A stretch of DNA of 64,000 nucleotides, taken from contig NZ_JAGGQQ010000006.1 in assembly GCF_018613195.1 (NCBI RefSeq), positions 179,100 through 243,099 on the forward strand, given 5' to 3'. Positions 17,431 through 25,712 of the stretch are shown here, piece by piece. The DNA is from Bacillus sp. ISL-45. GTDB taxonomy: Bacteria > Bacillota > Bacilli > Bacillales > Cytobacillaceae. A program made the position numbers and the translations under genes. Numbering within the stretch: position 1 is the stretch's first letter; every line of letters begins with the position of its first letter. The notes beneath the pieces are model-generated. The model did no database searches, was not told the origin of the DNA, and saw only the letters and a list, made by a program, of their open reading frames with translations.

Positions 17431-17469
17431 TTATTGTTCGACCTTTTATTTGAGTGAAGATTCGCTTTC

Positions 17470-18339
17470 TCAGTCGGACTGCTTCACACTAAGTACAGTG
17501 ATCGTAGCCAAGATAACCATCATTCCAACAAGTTGAATGGTGGTCAAATGATCTCCCATAATCAGTACGCCAAATAATGAAGCTGTCACTGGCTCTACCA
17601 TAGCAACCATGGAAGCAGTTGTTGGGGCAGTCCTACGAATGCCAATCACATAAAATATAAATGACAATCCAGCACCCACGATCCCTAATAGAAGAAACCA
17701 TCCTATGTCGCTTGACGTAGCCACAGCAGCTGCTTCCTCTTTGTCTGCGAAAAGAAAAAGGATGAGACATAATGAAAAGAATGCAATGGTTAATGTTGTC
17801 TGCGGCTTTCCGATAGACGAGGCATTTTTGAACCCAAATATAAATAATGCATAGGAAAGACCAGCAGCTAGCCCCGTTGTCACTCCTAGAAAACTCACTG
17901 AAACCGATTCGGTGTTGTAGGCACCTGTAAGCAGGGTAATGCCTATAAGTACACCTGCAATACACCCCCATTTAAACCAAGTTGAACGTTCTATTCGCAA
18001 CAAAAAAGATATTAAGAGGACAAAGACAGGTGCCGTGTACATTAAAGTAGCAGCAACAGCAATGCTTGAAGCTTGAATACCCAGAAAATAAAAAGTGAAA
18101 TTTCCAGCAACTCCAACACCCGCCAACAGGGACCAGATGTATAAGCGAGTGGAGAAAGTCCAATTTTGTCTAAAGTGAAAGAGAAACCAAGCAAAAAAAC
18201 ATATAAATCCAACAGCACCCCGGTATAGTGAAATCACAATAGGATCCCATCCCTTGGTCATTAAAATATCGGCAATTCCTCCACTAATTCCCCAGCATAT
18301 TGCGGCTAGTATAACTAAGCCTACCCCTGCAAATTTCAT
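17470..18339 (-). CDS. EamA/DMT-family transporter
   Basis: The 289-residue protein has ten hydrophobic segments arranged as two EamA repeats; the second half carries FYVIGIRRTAPTTASMVAMVEPVTASLFG, a hallmark of the carboxylate/amino acid/amine transporter group. It is probably an exporter of a small metabolite. Substrate is not predictable from sequence. The ATG at 18339 has a GGGGGC-type site. Single-gene unit, convergent with the purine permease. Confidence 0.88.
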   Translation of the reverse strand: MKFAGVGLVILAAICWGISGGIADILMTKGWDPIVISLYRGAVGFICFFAWFLFHFRQNWTFSTRLYIWSLLAGVGVAGNFTFYFLGIQASSIAVAATLMYTAPVFVLLISFLLRIERSTWFKWGCIAGVLIGITLLTGAYNTESVSVSFLGVTTGLAAGLSYALFIFGFKNASSIGKPQTTLTIAFFSLCLILFLFADKEEAAAVATSSDIGWFLLLGIVGAGLSFIFYVIGIRRTAPTTASMVAMVEPVTASLFGVLIMGDHLTTIQLVGMMVILATITVLSVKQSD

Positions 18340-18675
18340 CTTGTGCCCCCTTATAGTGGCTTGAATTTTTTGATCCCGCGCCCTTAATAACGAAAATTAA
18401 AGTGCAAACAGTTCTCTTTAAGCTCTCATCATCAATATATGTTTTAAAAAAGGTATTAACGATAATTCCCTTGTTTTCCAAACTAAAACCTAAGTCAGAT
18501 TACATGAAGCAAGGACCGTATTCCCTAAAGGAATTTATGAAACAACAAAAGCATTGTCTGAGAAGAATTGAATCGGAAATAACACTCTAGGTAGAATAAA
18601 CTTAAGGAAGAGGATATTACTGACATCGTTGAGACTGGTTAATGGTGATTATTTTGGATACGTAAAAAAAATAAA
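18340..18675. other. Intergenic stretch without a recognisable gene
   Basis: About 340 bases between the DMT gene start and the next terminator. Short frames exist (for example plus strand 18402-18590) but none has a ribosome binding site or family resemblance. I see only AT-rich promoter-like sequence for the minus-strand DMT gene. Confidence 0.6.
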
Positions 18676-18713
18676 AATGGCGTGTCAAAACTGATGTCAG
18701 TTTACACGCCATT
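18676..18713 (-). terminator. Long terminator hairpin of the 18776 gene
   Basis: AATGGCGTGT / ACACGCCATT with an inner AAACTGA / TCAGTTT extension, followed on the minus strand by T-rich sequence. Confidence 0.85.
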
Positions 18714-18775
18714 CTTATTGTCATTTATAAGTTATGCACCCAAGATCAGAAGGTTAAAAAAATCCCAAGGCGGTT

Positions 18776-19324
18776 TTAATTTGCTCTTTTGAGAACATGT
18801 GATGATGCGTTTGTATGAACGTTTGGTATGAACTTTGAAGCTTCCTGCAACAGATGGATTTGTGCCGCTTGCGCCTGGTCAACTGTCCCCATGCCATACA
18901 TCTTCAAGGACTTCTCAAGTACAAGCATAGATTCATGACCGTTTACATAGTAGAGACTCTCACCAGCACGAGGGTAATAGGATTCAAGGGGTTTTATATT
19001 GGAGATGACATGATACTGTGCTTCTCCGTTTTGAGAGTACCCCGCGATCACAGCTTCAAAGGGCTGTCCATCTACCATTAGCGTGGGATTATTGATCAAT
19101 AATTGAATTGATTCAGCCATTTTCTTAAGACTGAACCCTTGCATAACAAGAGTTTCAGCAGCGCTGATGGCCATCATGGCATATTCTTCATCACCAGAGT
19201 AAGCAATTACGGCTGTATTTGGTATTAACTCTTTAAATCTGATATCATCGAGTTTCTGATGAATCCCATAATCCGTTACCAATGAAATAAAATCCTCTCT
19301 TGCTACTATTGATACAAGGCCCAT
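18776..19324 (-). CDS. Conserved-looking protein of unknown function
   Basis: The 182-residue soluble protein starts MGLVSIVAREDFISLVTDYG at the ATG at 19324, which has AAGGAG 8 bases upstream (a GTG nine bases earlier is in frame but less well placed). I do not recognise a named family. The order of a short N-terminal strand, AVIAYSGDEEYAM, and a long helix (AAETLVMQGFSLKKMAESIQ) recalls proteasome-like Ntn-hydrolase folds, but no nucleophile Thr or Ser is exposed at position 1 or 2, so this is only a structural hint. It follows tandem array B and has its own terminator. Confidence 0.7.
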   Translation of the reverse strand: MGLVSIVAREDFISLVTDYGIHQKLDDIRFKELIPNTAVIAYSGDEEYAMMAISAAETLVMQGFSLKKMAESIQLLINNPTLMVDGQPFEAVIAGYSQNGEAQYHVISNIKPLESYYPRAGESLYYVNGHESMLVLEKSLKMYGMGTVDQAQAAQIHLLQEASKFIPNVHTNASSHVLKRAN

Positions 19325-19550
19325 AAAAACCACTCCTTATATTCCATCATCTACCTTAAACATACCTCTTTGGGAGTAAATATCAATAGGAGAAGTTGTC
19401 GACTCATCAGAAGTTTTCGCGGATTTTGTAAGATTAGTGAATGAGGAGAATTTTACAAGCTTAAAGTAGTCTAGGAAGGTAAATTTAGTCATCATTTTAC
19501 TCTATCAATAGCTTTAACAGGTCCAAGAAACCAACATCGACAACGGGTGA

Positions 19551-19880
19551 AAAGCTGTCATGAATAACCCATTATCTTGACAGGTTCAGTTCCTTCAGAT
19601 GAAAAGCTGTCATGAATTACCCATTATCTTGACAGCTTTAGCCCAACAGGCAAAAAGCTGTCATGATTTACCCATTTTCTTGACAACTTTTGCTCTATCA
19701 GGTAAAAAGCTGTCATGATTTACCCATTATCTTGACAGGTTCACCCCATCCAGATGAAAAGCTGTCATGAATAACCCATTATCTTGACAGCTTTAGCCCC
19801 ATCAGGCAAAAAGCTGTCATGAATTACCCATTATCTTGACAGCTTTAGCCCCATCAGGCAAAAAGCTGTCATGAATAAGC
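19551..19880. repeat. Tandem array B: seven 51-52-bp units each with a hairpin
   Basis: TGTC cores at 19556, 19608, 19659, 19711, 19763, 19815 and 19867 give a 52-base period (51 once). Each unit has AAAGCTGTCA / TGACAGCTTT around the conserved loop region TGAATAACCCATTATC; the linker is TAGCCCCATCAGGCAA or a variant. The last unit is truncated. It fills the space between the acnA terminator and the 18776 gene. Sequence differs from array A, but period and spacing of the TGTC..GACA arms (19 bases) are the same. Confidence 0.9.
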
Positions 19881-19944
19881 CGTGATTTTTTTCAGGTCTT
19901 ATACCGAATTAAAGGCAATGATTTTGTGCACTACAATACACAAA

Positions 19945-19978
19945 AACCCCCTGGTCCGCTTAAGGATTCAGGGGGGTT
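19945..19978 (-). terminator. Terminator of acnA
   Basis: AACCCCCTG / CAGGGGGGTT stem with TTTTTG following on the minus strand, 12 bases past the acnA stop. Confidence 0.85.
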
Positions 19979-19990
19979 ATTTTTATTATT

Positions 19991-22699
19991 TTACGCTTTT
20001 AATTTATCACGAAGAACCATTTGCAGGATCCCGCCGTGACGGTAGTAGTCGATTTCGACTTCTGAATCGAAACGTACAAGAGCTTCGAAAGTCTTCTTGT
20101 TGCCGTTTTCGTCAGTTGCTGTCACAGAGATGATGTCGCGTGGGCGAACCTTTTCATCAATCTGCACATCGAATGATTCTCTTCCTGTCAGGCCAAGAGT
20201 TTCTGCGTTTTCACCAGCTTTGAATTGAAGTGGCAGTACGCCCATCAATACAAGGTTAGAACGGTGGATACGCTCGAAGCTTTCAGCGATAACAGTTTTG
20301 ATTCCTAATAGGTTAGTACCTTTTGCAGCCCAGTCACGGGATGATCCCATACCGTAATCTTTTCCTGCGATAACCATTAGACCAGTGCCTTGCTCTTTGT
20401 ACTTCATGCAAGCATCAAAGATGGACATTATTTCGTTCGTTGGCCAGTAAGTCGTGAAGCCGCCTTCTGTGCCAGGAGCGATTTGGTTCTTGATACGGAT
20501 GTTTGCGAATGTACCACGCATCATGACTTCGTGGTTTCCACGGCGTGAACCGTATGAGTTGAAGTCACGAGGCTCTACACCCTTTTCACGCAGGTATTTT
20601 CCAGCTGGTGTATCTTTTCCTATCGCACCTGCAGGAGAAATATGGTCAGTTGTAACAGAGTCACCGAACTTGCCGACAATACGAAGGCTGTTCAATGGAG
20701 CAACTTCCCCAGCCTCTGGAGTCAAGCCTTCAAAGAATGGCGGGTTTGCAATATAAGTTGAGTCATCATCAAATGTGTAAAGTGGATCGCTGTTTGTTTG
20801 GATCTCGTTCCACTTCTCATTGTCAGTGAATACTGTTTCATACTCCCTGCGGAATAGTTCTGGAGTAACAACGCGGTGAACGACTTCGTTCACTTCTGCA
20901 GTTGATGGCCAGATATCCTTGAAGAATACATCGTTGCCATTCTTGTCTTTACCGATAGGATCATTCTGAAGGTCGATGTCCACAGTACCTGCAAGAGCAT
21001 ATGCAACAACCAATGGCGGTGAAGCCAGGTAGTTAGCTTTTACGAGCGGGTGGATACGGCCTTCAAAGTTACGGTTACCAGAAAGGACAGAAGTAACTAG
21101 AAGGTCGCTTTCAGCAACAGACTTTTCAATTTCCGGCTTCAATGGACCAGAGTTACCGATACATGTAGTACATCCATACCCAACAAGGTTGAACCCTAGT
21201 GTTTCAAGGTAAGGAAGCAATTCAGAATCACGAAGGTATCCAGTAACAACCTTTGATCCTGGTGCCAATGAAGTCTTGACGAACTTAGGAACTTCCATTC
21301 CAAGCTCAACAGCTTTCTTGGCAACAAGGCCTGCACCTACAAGTACGTATGGGTTCGATGTATTTGTACAGCTAGTGATCGCAGCGATGGCGATTGCACC
21401 AGTCTTCATTGTCGTTTGATCACCATTAGCGAACTCAACAACAGCTTCTTTATCGATTTCTTTCTTGTCTAAGCCAAATCCCTGGTTTCCTGCAGGAGCA
21501 GTCAATGCTTCCTTGAAGGACTTTTGCATATCTGATAGCGGGATCAAGTCCTGTGGACGCTTAGGGCCGGAAAGGTTAGCTTCGATTTCTGAAAGGTTGA
21601 TTTCTACAACATCAGTATAAACTGGCTCCAATGCAGGATCGAAGAATAGTCCGTTCTCCTTGCAGTATGCCTCAACCACTTTAATGTGATCCTCCGTGCG
21701 TCCAGTTAATCGCATGTAATCCAATGCTTCTCCGTCAACCGGGAAGAAACCGCAAGTTGCGCCGTATTCTGGTGCCATGTTGGCAACAGTCGCACGGTCA
21801 GCAAGTGGAAGTGTGACAACGCCAGGTCCGAAGAACTCGACGAATTTACCAACAACGCCTTTGCTGCGAAGAACCTGAGTCACTTTTAATGCAAGGTCAG
21901 TTGCAGTAGCGCCGTTCGGCATATCTCCTACTAATTTAACACCTACTACTTCTGGAACCGGGAAGTATGAAGGCTGGCCAAGCATTCCAGCTTCTGCTTC
22001 GATACCGCCTACGCCCCATCCAAGAACACCAATACCGTTGATCATAGTAGTATGAGAGTCAGTACCTACCAATGAATCAGGGAAAGTTTCAAATTCGCCA
22101 TCTGCATTTTCAACAGCATGGACAACGCTTGCAAGGTACTCAAGGTTAACCTGGTGCACGATACCTGTTGCTGGCGGAACAGCACGGTAGTTATCGAAAG
22201 CTTTCTGTGCCCAGCTCAAGAACTGGTAACGTTCAGCATTACGTTCGAATTCAAGCTCCATGTTTACATTAAGCGCGTCTGGAGTTCCGTATTTATCAAC
22301 CTGTACAGAGTGGTCGATTACAAGATCAACCGGCTTCTCTGGATTGATTTTTTGTGGGTCTCCACCCATGTCAGCCATTGCTTTTCTTAGGGAAGCAAGG
22401 TCAACAACTGCAGGTACACCAGTGAAGTCCTGAAGAATGACACGTGAAGGCTTGAAAGGCACATCCACTTCTTTCACTTCGCTAGTTCCCCATTTTGCTA
22501 GATTTTCAACATGCTCTTTAGTGATTACAAAGCCATCATGCTGGCGAAGCACGGACTCAAGCAATACCTTAACAGAGTAAGGCAGTTTTGATACATTGCC
22601 GATTCCAGCCTTTTCTAGTGCTGCCAGGCTATAGTAATGATAGCGTTTCCCGTCAACTTCAAATGAACTGCGGGCGTTAAAAACATCTTGGTTTGACAT
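19991..22699 (-). CDS. acnA: Aconitate hydratase (aconitase, CitB type)
   Basis: This 902-residue enzyme interconverts citrate and isocitrate in the TCA cycle and, in Bacillus, also binds RNA when its cluster is lost. The three cluster ligands are seen in [10 protein letters not shown] and [11 protein letters not shown]; the substrate-binding [15 protein letters not shown] and [13 protein letters not shown] blocks are also present. Length is as in AcnA/CitB of Bacillus. GGGGG ribosome binding site before the ATG. It is monocistronic. A well-formed promoter and a CcpC-type operator lie upstream. sspO diverges from it, as in B. subtilis. Confidence 0.98.
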   Translation of the reverse strand: MSNQDVFNARSSFEVDGKRYHYYSLAALEKAGIGNVSKLPYSVKVLLESVLRQHDGFVITKEHVENLAKWGTSEVKEVDVPFKPSRVILQDFTGVPAVVDLASLRKAMADMGGDPQKINPEKPVDLVIDHSVQVDKYGTPDALNVNMELEFERNAERYQFLSWAQKAFDNYRAVPPATGIVHQVNLEYLASVVHAVENADGEFETFPDSLVGTDSHTTMINGIGVLGWGVGGIEAEAGMLGQPSYFPVPEVVGVKLVGDMPNGATATDLALKVTQVLRSKGVVGKFVEFFGPGVVTLPLADRATVANMAPEYGATCGFFPVDGEALDYMRLTGRTEDHIKVVEAYCKENGLFFDPALEPVYTDVVEINLSEIEANLSGPKRPQDLIPLSDMQKSFKEALTAPAGNQGFGLDKKEIDKEAVVEFANGDQTTMKTGAIAIAAITSCTNTSNPYVLVGAGLVAKKAVELGMEVPKFVKTSLAPGSKVVTGYLRDSELLPYLETLGFNLVGYGCTTCIGNSGPLKPEIEKSVAESDLLVTSVLSGNRNFEGRIHPLVKANYLASPPLVVAYALAGTVDIDLQNDPIGKDKNGNDVFFKDIWPSTAEVNEVVHRVVTPELFRREYETVFTDNEKWNEIQTNSDPLYTFDDDSTYIANPPFFEGLTPEAGEVAPLNSLRIVGKFGDSVTTDHISPAGAIGKDTPAGKYLREKGVEPRDFNSYGSRRGNHEVMMRGTFANIRIKNQIAPGTEGGFTTYWPTNEIMSIFDACMKYKEQGTGLMVIAGKDYGMGSSRDWAAKGTNLLGIKTVIAESFERIHRSNLVLMGVLPLQFKAGENAETLGLTGRESFDVQIDEKVRPRDIISVTATDENGNKKTFEALVRFDSEVEIDYYRHGGILQMVLRDKLKA

Positions 22700-22805
22700 A
22701 TGTTTACCCCCTTCTTCTACGTAAACATCATAAACTAAATAAAAGTAATTGTCGAAAAGTTTGAATCTTGTATCCCATCCTAACTTTTCTCACAATTTCA
22801 TATTA

Positions 22806-22834
22806 ATATAACCTTGTGTATAAGTAAATAACAA
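22806..22834 (-). promoter_or_regulatory. Predicted sigma-A promoter of acnA
   Basis: On the minus strand TTGTTA (22829-22834), 17-base spacer, TTATAT (22806-22811). The position leaves a leader of about 100 bases before the ATG at 22699. Confidence 0.55.
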
Positions 22835-22851
22835 GAAAGTTATTGCGGTTG

Positions 22852-22866
22852 ATAAGTTTTTCTTAT
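22852..22866 (-). promoter_or_regulatory. CcpC-type operator upstream of acnA
   Basis: ATAA-N7-TTAT dyad (ATAAGTTTTTCTTAT) centred near -60 relative to the predicted start, with a further ATAAG half-site between -35 and -10 (22821-22825). This is the layout by which the citrate-responsive repressor CcpC controls citB in B. subtilis. Confidence 0.6.
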
Positions 22867-23031
22867 TATAAAAATCATATACATGATTAAAATAATCTTA
22901 ATGGGATTTTATCAAAGAAGAATTCCTGGTCTATTTTACTCCGCTTGAATCGAAAACTATTTTACAAAAATGAAAAGGTCGGATTGTGCAAGGCTGAATG
23001 GGAAAAAATATGTCAGATGGAGGTGAATTTT

Positions 23032-23181
23032 ATGGTGAAAAGAAAAGCAAATCATGTTTTTCCAGGTGCTAATGCTGCAAAAGCTCAAGGCAACGGTGCA
23101 GGGTTCAACGAAGAAATGGCTAACGAACCATTATCTGAACTGGAAAAACAAAATAATAAGAAACGAAAAAAGAATCAATAA
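23032..23181 (+). CDS. sspO: Small acid-soluble spore protein SspO (CotK)
   Basis: The 49-residue protein [33 protein letters not shown] matches SspO of Bacillus at both ends. It is a minor SASP of the spore core. I chose the ATG at 23032, which follows GGAGGTG at the right distance and matches the family start; the frame extends upstream but without similarity. In B. subtilis sspO and sspP form one operon next to citB; here a minus-strand gene (23218-23475) separates them. Confidence 0.93.
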   Translation: MVKRKANHVFPGANAAKAQGNGAGFNEEMANEPLSELEKQNNKKRKKNQ

Positions 23182-23188
23182 AATCACA

Positions 23189-23212
23189 AAAGCGGAAGGC
23201 CTCTTCCGCTTT
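23189..23212. terminator. Terminator between sspO and the 23218 gene
   Basis: AAAGCGGAAG / CTTCCGCTTT stem with a GCCT loop and T/A flanks on both sides; serves convergent genes. Confidence 0.85.
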
Positions 23213-23217
23213 TACTA

Positions 23218-23475
23218 TTACTCCATGTTTACTTCTTTTACAATGCTTTGCAAGTCCTGCTGGAACCTTTCAAGCTGCGCACGTTGATGTTCAGATGCGT
23301 TTTCAAGAGCATTTTCGATTTGCTGGAATGCTTCATTCACTTCATTTTTAAGATGCTTTAGCTGGTGACCATAGCTTGCGCTGTCCCGGACAATTTCCGA
23401 GTACAGCCCTTGTGCGTCTTCGAAGCCTTGCTGTGCTGCCTGAAAGGCTTGCTGTTTATCTTTATTATAAGGCAT
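23218..23475 (-). CDS. Small helical protein of unknown function (85 aa)
   Basis: The protein MPYNKDKQQAFQAAQQGFED..FQQDLQSIVKEVNME is Gln/Glu-rich and almost fully helical, with heptad-like spacing that suggests a coiled coil. I start it at the ATG at 23475, which has AGGAGG upstream; a longer frame to 23589 lacks a site. No named family is recognised. It sits between the spore genes sspO and sspP on the opposite strand, so a spore or forespore role is possible but only by position. Confidence 0.7.
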   Translation of the reverse strand: MPYNKDKQQAFQAAQQGFEDAQGLYSEIVRDSASYGHQLKHLKNEVNEAFQQIENALENASEHQRAQLERFQQDLQSIVKEVNME

Positions 23476-23588
23476 GTGTGATTCCTCCTGATGTAATAAA
23501 TCTATACCGTTAAATTGCTCATTTACAAGTAATTTATTCAGTATAAATTCGCTTGAAAATCCAATCCTAAAGTCAGGAGGGATGAGCA

Positions 23589-23732
23589 ATGAACAAAAAT
23601 GATTCCAAGGATATGCGCAAAAATGCTCCTAAGGGTGATCAAGACAGCCAGCCTGCTCCATTAAGCGGATCAAAAAAGGTTAAAAACCGAAACCATACTC
23701 GTCAAAAACATAACTCACATCACGACATGTAA
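23589..23732 (+). CDS. sspP: Small acid-soluble spore protein SspP (CotL)
   Basis: The 47-residue protein [34 protein letters not shown] is nearly identical in layout to B. subtilis SspP. A minor SASP made in the forespore. AGGAGGG precedes the ATG by 8 bases. It is followed by a shared terminator with selA, which is convergent. The gene is too short for many gene finders. Confidence 0.94.
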   Translation: MNKNDSKDMRKNAPKGDQDSQPAPLSGSKKVKNRNHTRQKHNSHHDM

Positions 23733-23765
23733 ATGCTTAAGCCGCTTCTGCCGAACAAACCAAAA

Positions 23766-23806
23766 GAAAGTAAGGTCTGCCAGTAAAAATGGCAGGCCTT
23801 ACTTTC
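23766..23806. terminator. Terminator between sspP and selA
   Basis: GAAAGTAAGG.CTGCCA / TGGCAG.CCTTACTTTC, a 16-bp stem with one bulge around GTAAAAA. Its far arm touches the selA stop codon. Confidence 0.85.
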
Positions 23807-25212
23807 TAAATTAGTTTAAACGCATCCAAAAGAAATCTTTCTTCTTTAACTGTAACCGTCCGAAGATCGACATTAACCTCTTCTTTTTGTATCCGTACAA
23901 CGATTGCCGGTGAATATTCCGTCCTTAGCTTTCTGGCAATATGTTCAGCGCTGACCTCCGGATGGCTGACCGAGACTAGATACGTGGGCAGCTGGACATC
24001 AGGCATTGTCCCGCCTCCGACCTGGCTAGTTCCTTCAGTCACAACAGCTTTTAGCTCACCCACAAAAGAATTAATTTCCTGGGCAAAGCGCTCCGATCTT
24101 CCTTTAAGTTCATCTGCGGGAGCAAGTAAGTCTCTTAGTGTCGGAATATTGAATAACCCCTGCTCTCCCCTTAGATAATCCATTAAAGTACCCTCTAGTG
24201 CCGCTAGTGTCATTTTATCGACTCGAACTACTCTCGCCAGCTGGTGTTTCTTTAACTTATCAATCAGTTCTTTTTTCCCGGCGATAATACCAGCCTGTGG
24301 TCCTCCGAGCAGTTTATCTCCGCTGAAGGATACAATGTCGGCCCCCATTTTAAGCACTTCACCGACAACGGGTTCTTCCCCAATCCCATGGCGAGTGAAA
24401 TCATAAAGAACACCGCTTCCAAGATCTTCGTAAAAAATAACCTGATTGTGCTTACCAGATAGTTGGGCCAATTCATTTGTTTCAACTGTTTTTGAAAATC
24501 CATATATTTTGAAATTGCTCGTATGAACCTTCAGGATCATCGCAGTATTGTCTGTAATCGCATGCTCATAGTCATATAAATGTGTTTTGTTGGTTGTCCC
24601 AACTTCCACTAAATGAGCTCCGCTTTCTTCCATAATAGAAGAGATCCGGAATGAGCCCCCGATTTCAACAAGCTGCCCACGTGAAACAATGACATCTTTG
24701 TTTTTGGCGAGTGCACTCATGATTAAATAAACAGCTGCTGCGTTATTATTGACGACCATCGCTGCTTCAGCGCCGGTGACTTGTTTAACAAGGTTTTCAA
24801 CATGGCTGTGCCTGGATCCACGCTCACCTTCCTTAAGCTTATACTCAAGGTTGGAATAATTCCTCGCGGTTTCTACCACATGCTTCACTGCACTCTCACT
24901 CAACCGTGCCCTTCCAAGATTCGTATGTAAAATGGTCCCTGTTGCGTTAATGACCCTTTTAAGTGTATAGTCAAATCTTTCTGTTGCTGATGAATCGATC
25001 AAATTAAAAAGCTCGTCAATAAACAGATTGGTGCCAGGCTCTGGACCACTCCATTTATCGCTGACAATTTCTTTCCTGATTTTATTTAAAACATCTTTGA
25101 TGATGTCTGTGAAACGTTCTCCGTCTGCATCATGCTTCTTGATTAAATCAAGAAACCTGGAATCCTTCTGTAATTCATGGACAGCAGGAAGCTGCCTTAA
25201 TAATTGTTTCAA
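23806..25212 (-). CDS. selA: L-seryl-tRNA(Sec) selenium transferase SelA
   Basis: SelA is the PLP enzyme that turns seryl-tRNA(Sec) into selenocysteyl-tRNA(Sec) using selenophosphate from SelD. The 468-residue protein shows the family blocks: RVINATGTILHTNLGRA, SNLEYKLKEGERGSRHSHVE, VNNNAAAVYLIMSALA and the PLP-lysine motif SFSGDKLLGGPQAG. Length is normal. The start is a TTG at 25212 with GGGGGAG 8 bases upstream. It lies next to the SelW-like selenoprotein gene and selD. A SelA confirms that this organism makes Sec, which validates the in-frame TGA codons in this window. Confidence 0.97.
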   Translation of the reverse strand: MKQLLRQLPAVHELQKDSRFLDLIKKHDADGERFTDIIKDVLNKIRKEIVSDKWSGPEPGTNLFIDELFNLIDSSATERFDYTLKRVINATGTILHTNLGRARLSESAVKHVVETARNYSNLEYKLKEGERGSRHSHVENLVKQVTGAEAAMVVNNNAAAVYLIMSALAKNKDVIVSRGQLVEIGGSFRISSIMEESGAHLVEVGTTNKTHLYDYEHAITDNTAMILKVHTSNFKIYGFSKTVETNELAQLSGKHNQVIFYEDLGSGVLYDFTRHGIGEEPVVGEVLKMGADIVSFSGDKLLGGPQAGIIAGKKELIDKLKKHQLARVVRVDKMTLAALEGTLMDYLRGEQGLFNIPTLRDLLAPADELKGRSERFAQEINSFVGELKAVVTEGTSQVGGGTMPDVQLPTYLVSVSHPEVSAEHIARKLRTEYSPAIVVRIQKEEVNVDLRTVTVKEERFLLDAFKLI

Positions 25213-25311
25213 AATCTATCTCCCCCACCACGGTTGTGCATTCATTAATTATATCATTATTGCCCATATAAAAGTTTTTTCAAAACGGTGAACTTGAATG
25301 GTATGAAAAAA

Positions 25312-25333
25312 GCCCGGCTAAAAAAGCCAGGGC
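25312..25333 (-). terminator. Terminator of the SelW-like gene
   Basis: GCCCTGGCT / AGCCGGGC with one bulge, followed by six T on the minus strand. It separates the SelW-like gene from selA. Confidence 0.8.
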
Positions 25334-25334
25334 A

Positions 25335-25577
25335 TTAATTCATTGCTTCCATTTTTTTGATGATTTCGTCTGAATCAGGAAAAACACCTGTATCAAGTTT
25401 TGAATAAATTGTCTGGCCATTTATAGTAACTTCAAAAGCTCCCTTTGAAGCCGGAATCAACTCCATCTTTTCAATTCGGCTTCGAAAATGAGTGAATAAC
25501 TCTTCCGCGAAACTCGCGGCTTTTGGTGCGTAGTTTCATTGCATGCAAAATTGGATGGTTACCTGAAAATTCTCCAT
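25335..25577 (-). CDS. SelW/Rdx-family selenoprotein with a CxxU motif
   Basis: The minus strand encodes 80 residues from ATG at 25577 (AGGGGG site) to TAA at 25335, with one TGA at 25536-25538, codon 14. Read as Sec it gives VTIQFCMQUNYAPKAASFAE, the C-x-x-U redox motif and following segment of the SelT/SelW/SelH (Rdx) thioredoxin-like family. The rest (ELIPASKGAFEVTINGQTIYSK, DTGVFPDSDEIIKKM) is the family's beta-strand and helix, including the usual GxFEV and GxFPD. The role is probably glutathione- or bacillithiol-independent redox chemistry; the exact substrate is unknown. It lies between selA and selD and diverges from selD. Missed by frame-based gene calling because of the TGA. Confidence 0.93.
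25505..25538 (-). promoter_or_regulatory. Sec codon and candidate bacterial SECIS of the SelW-like gene
   Basis: TGA then 16 bases, then CCGCGA-GTT-TCGCGG: a perfect 6-bp GC-rich stem with a GTT loop starting 23 bases after the TGA. Confidence 0.75.
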
Positions 25578-25712
25578 TATTGAATCCCCCTGTATAACTA
25601 TATATTATATTTATTGTCATTTTAGTGTAAAGTCAATGTCAGTGCAAATAATAATAGCTTAAGGATGATTTTAAAAACAAGAAAGAGTATACTTTTTGTG
25701 GAGGTGATCAGG

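Noticed and set aside
18402-18590. 62-codon plus-strand frame
   Set aside because: No ribosome binding site, no family resemblance, lies in the promoter region of the DMT gene.
12856-19880. CRISPR arrays at the two tandem repeats
   Set aside because: Units are full tandem copies with no unique spacers, and no cas gene is present.
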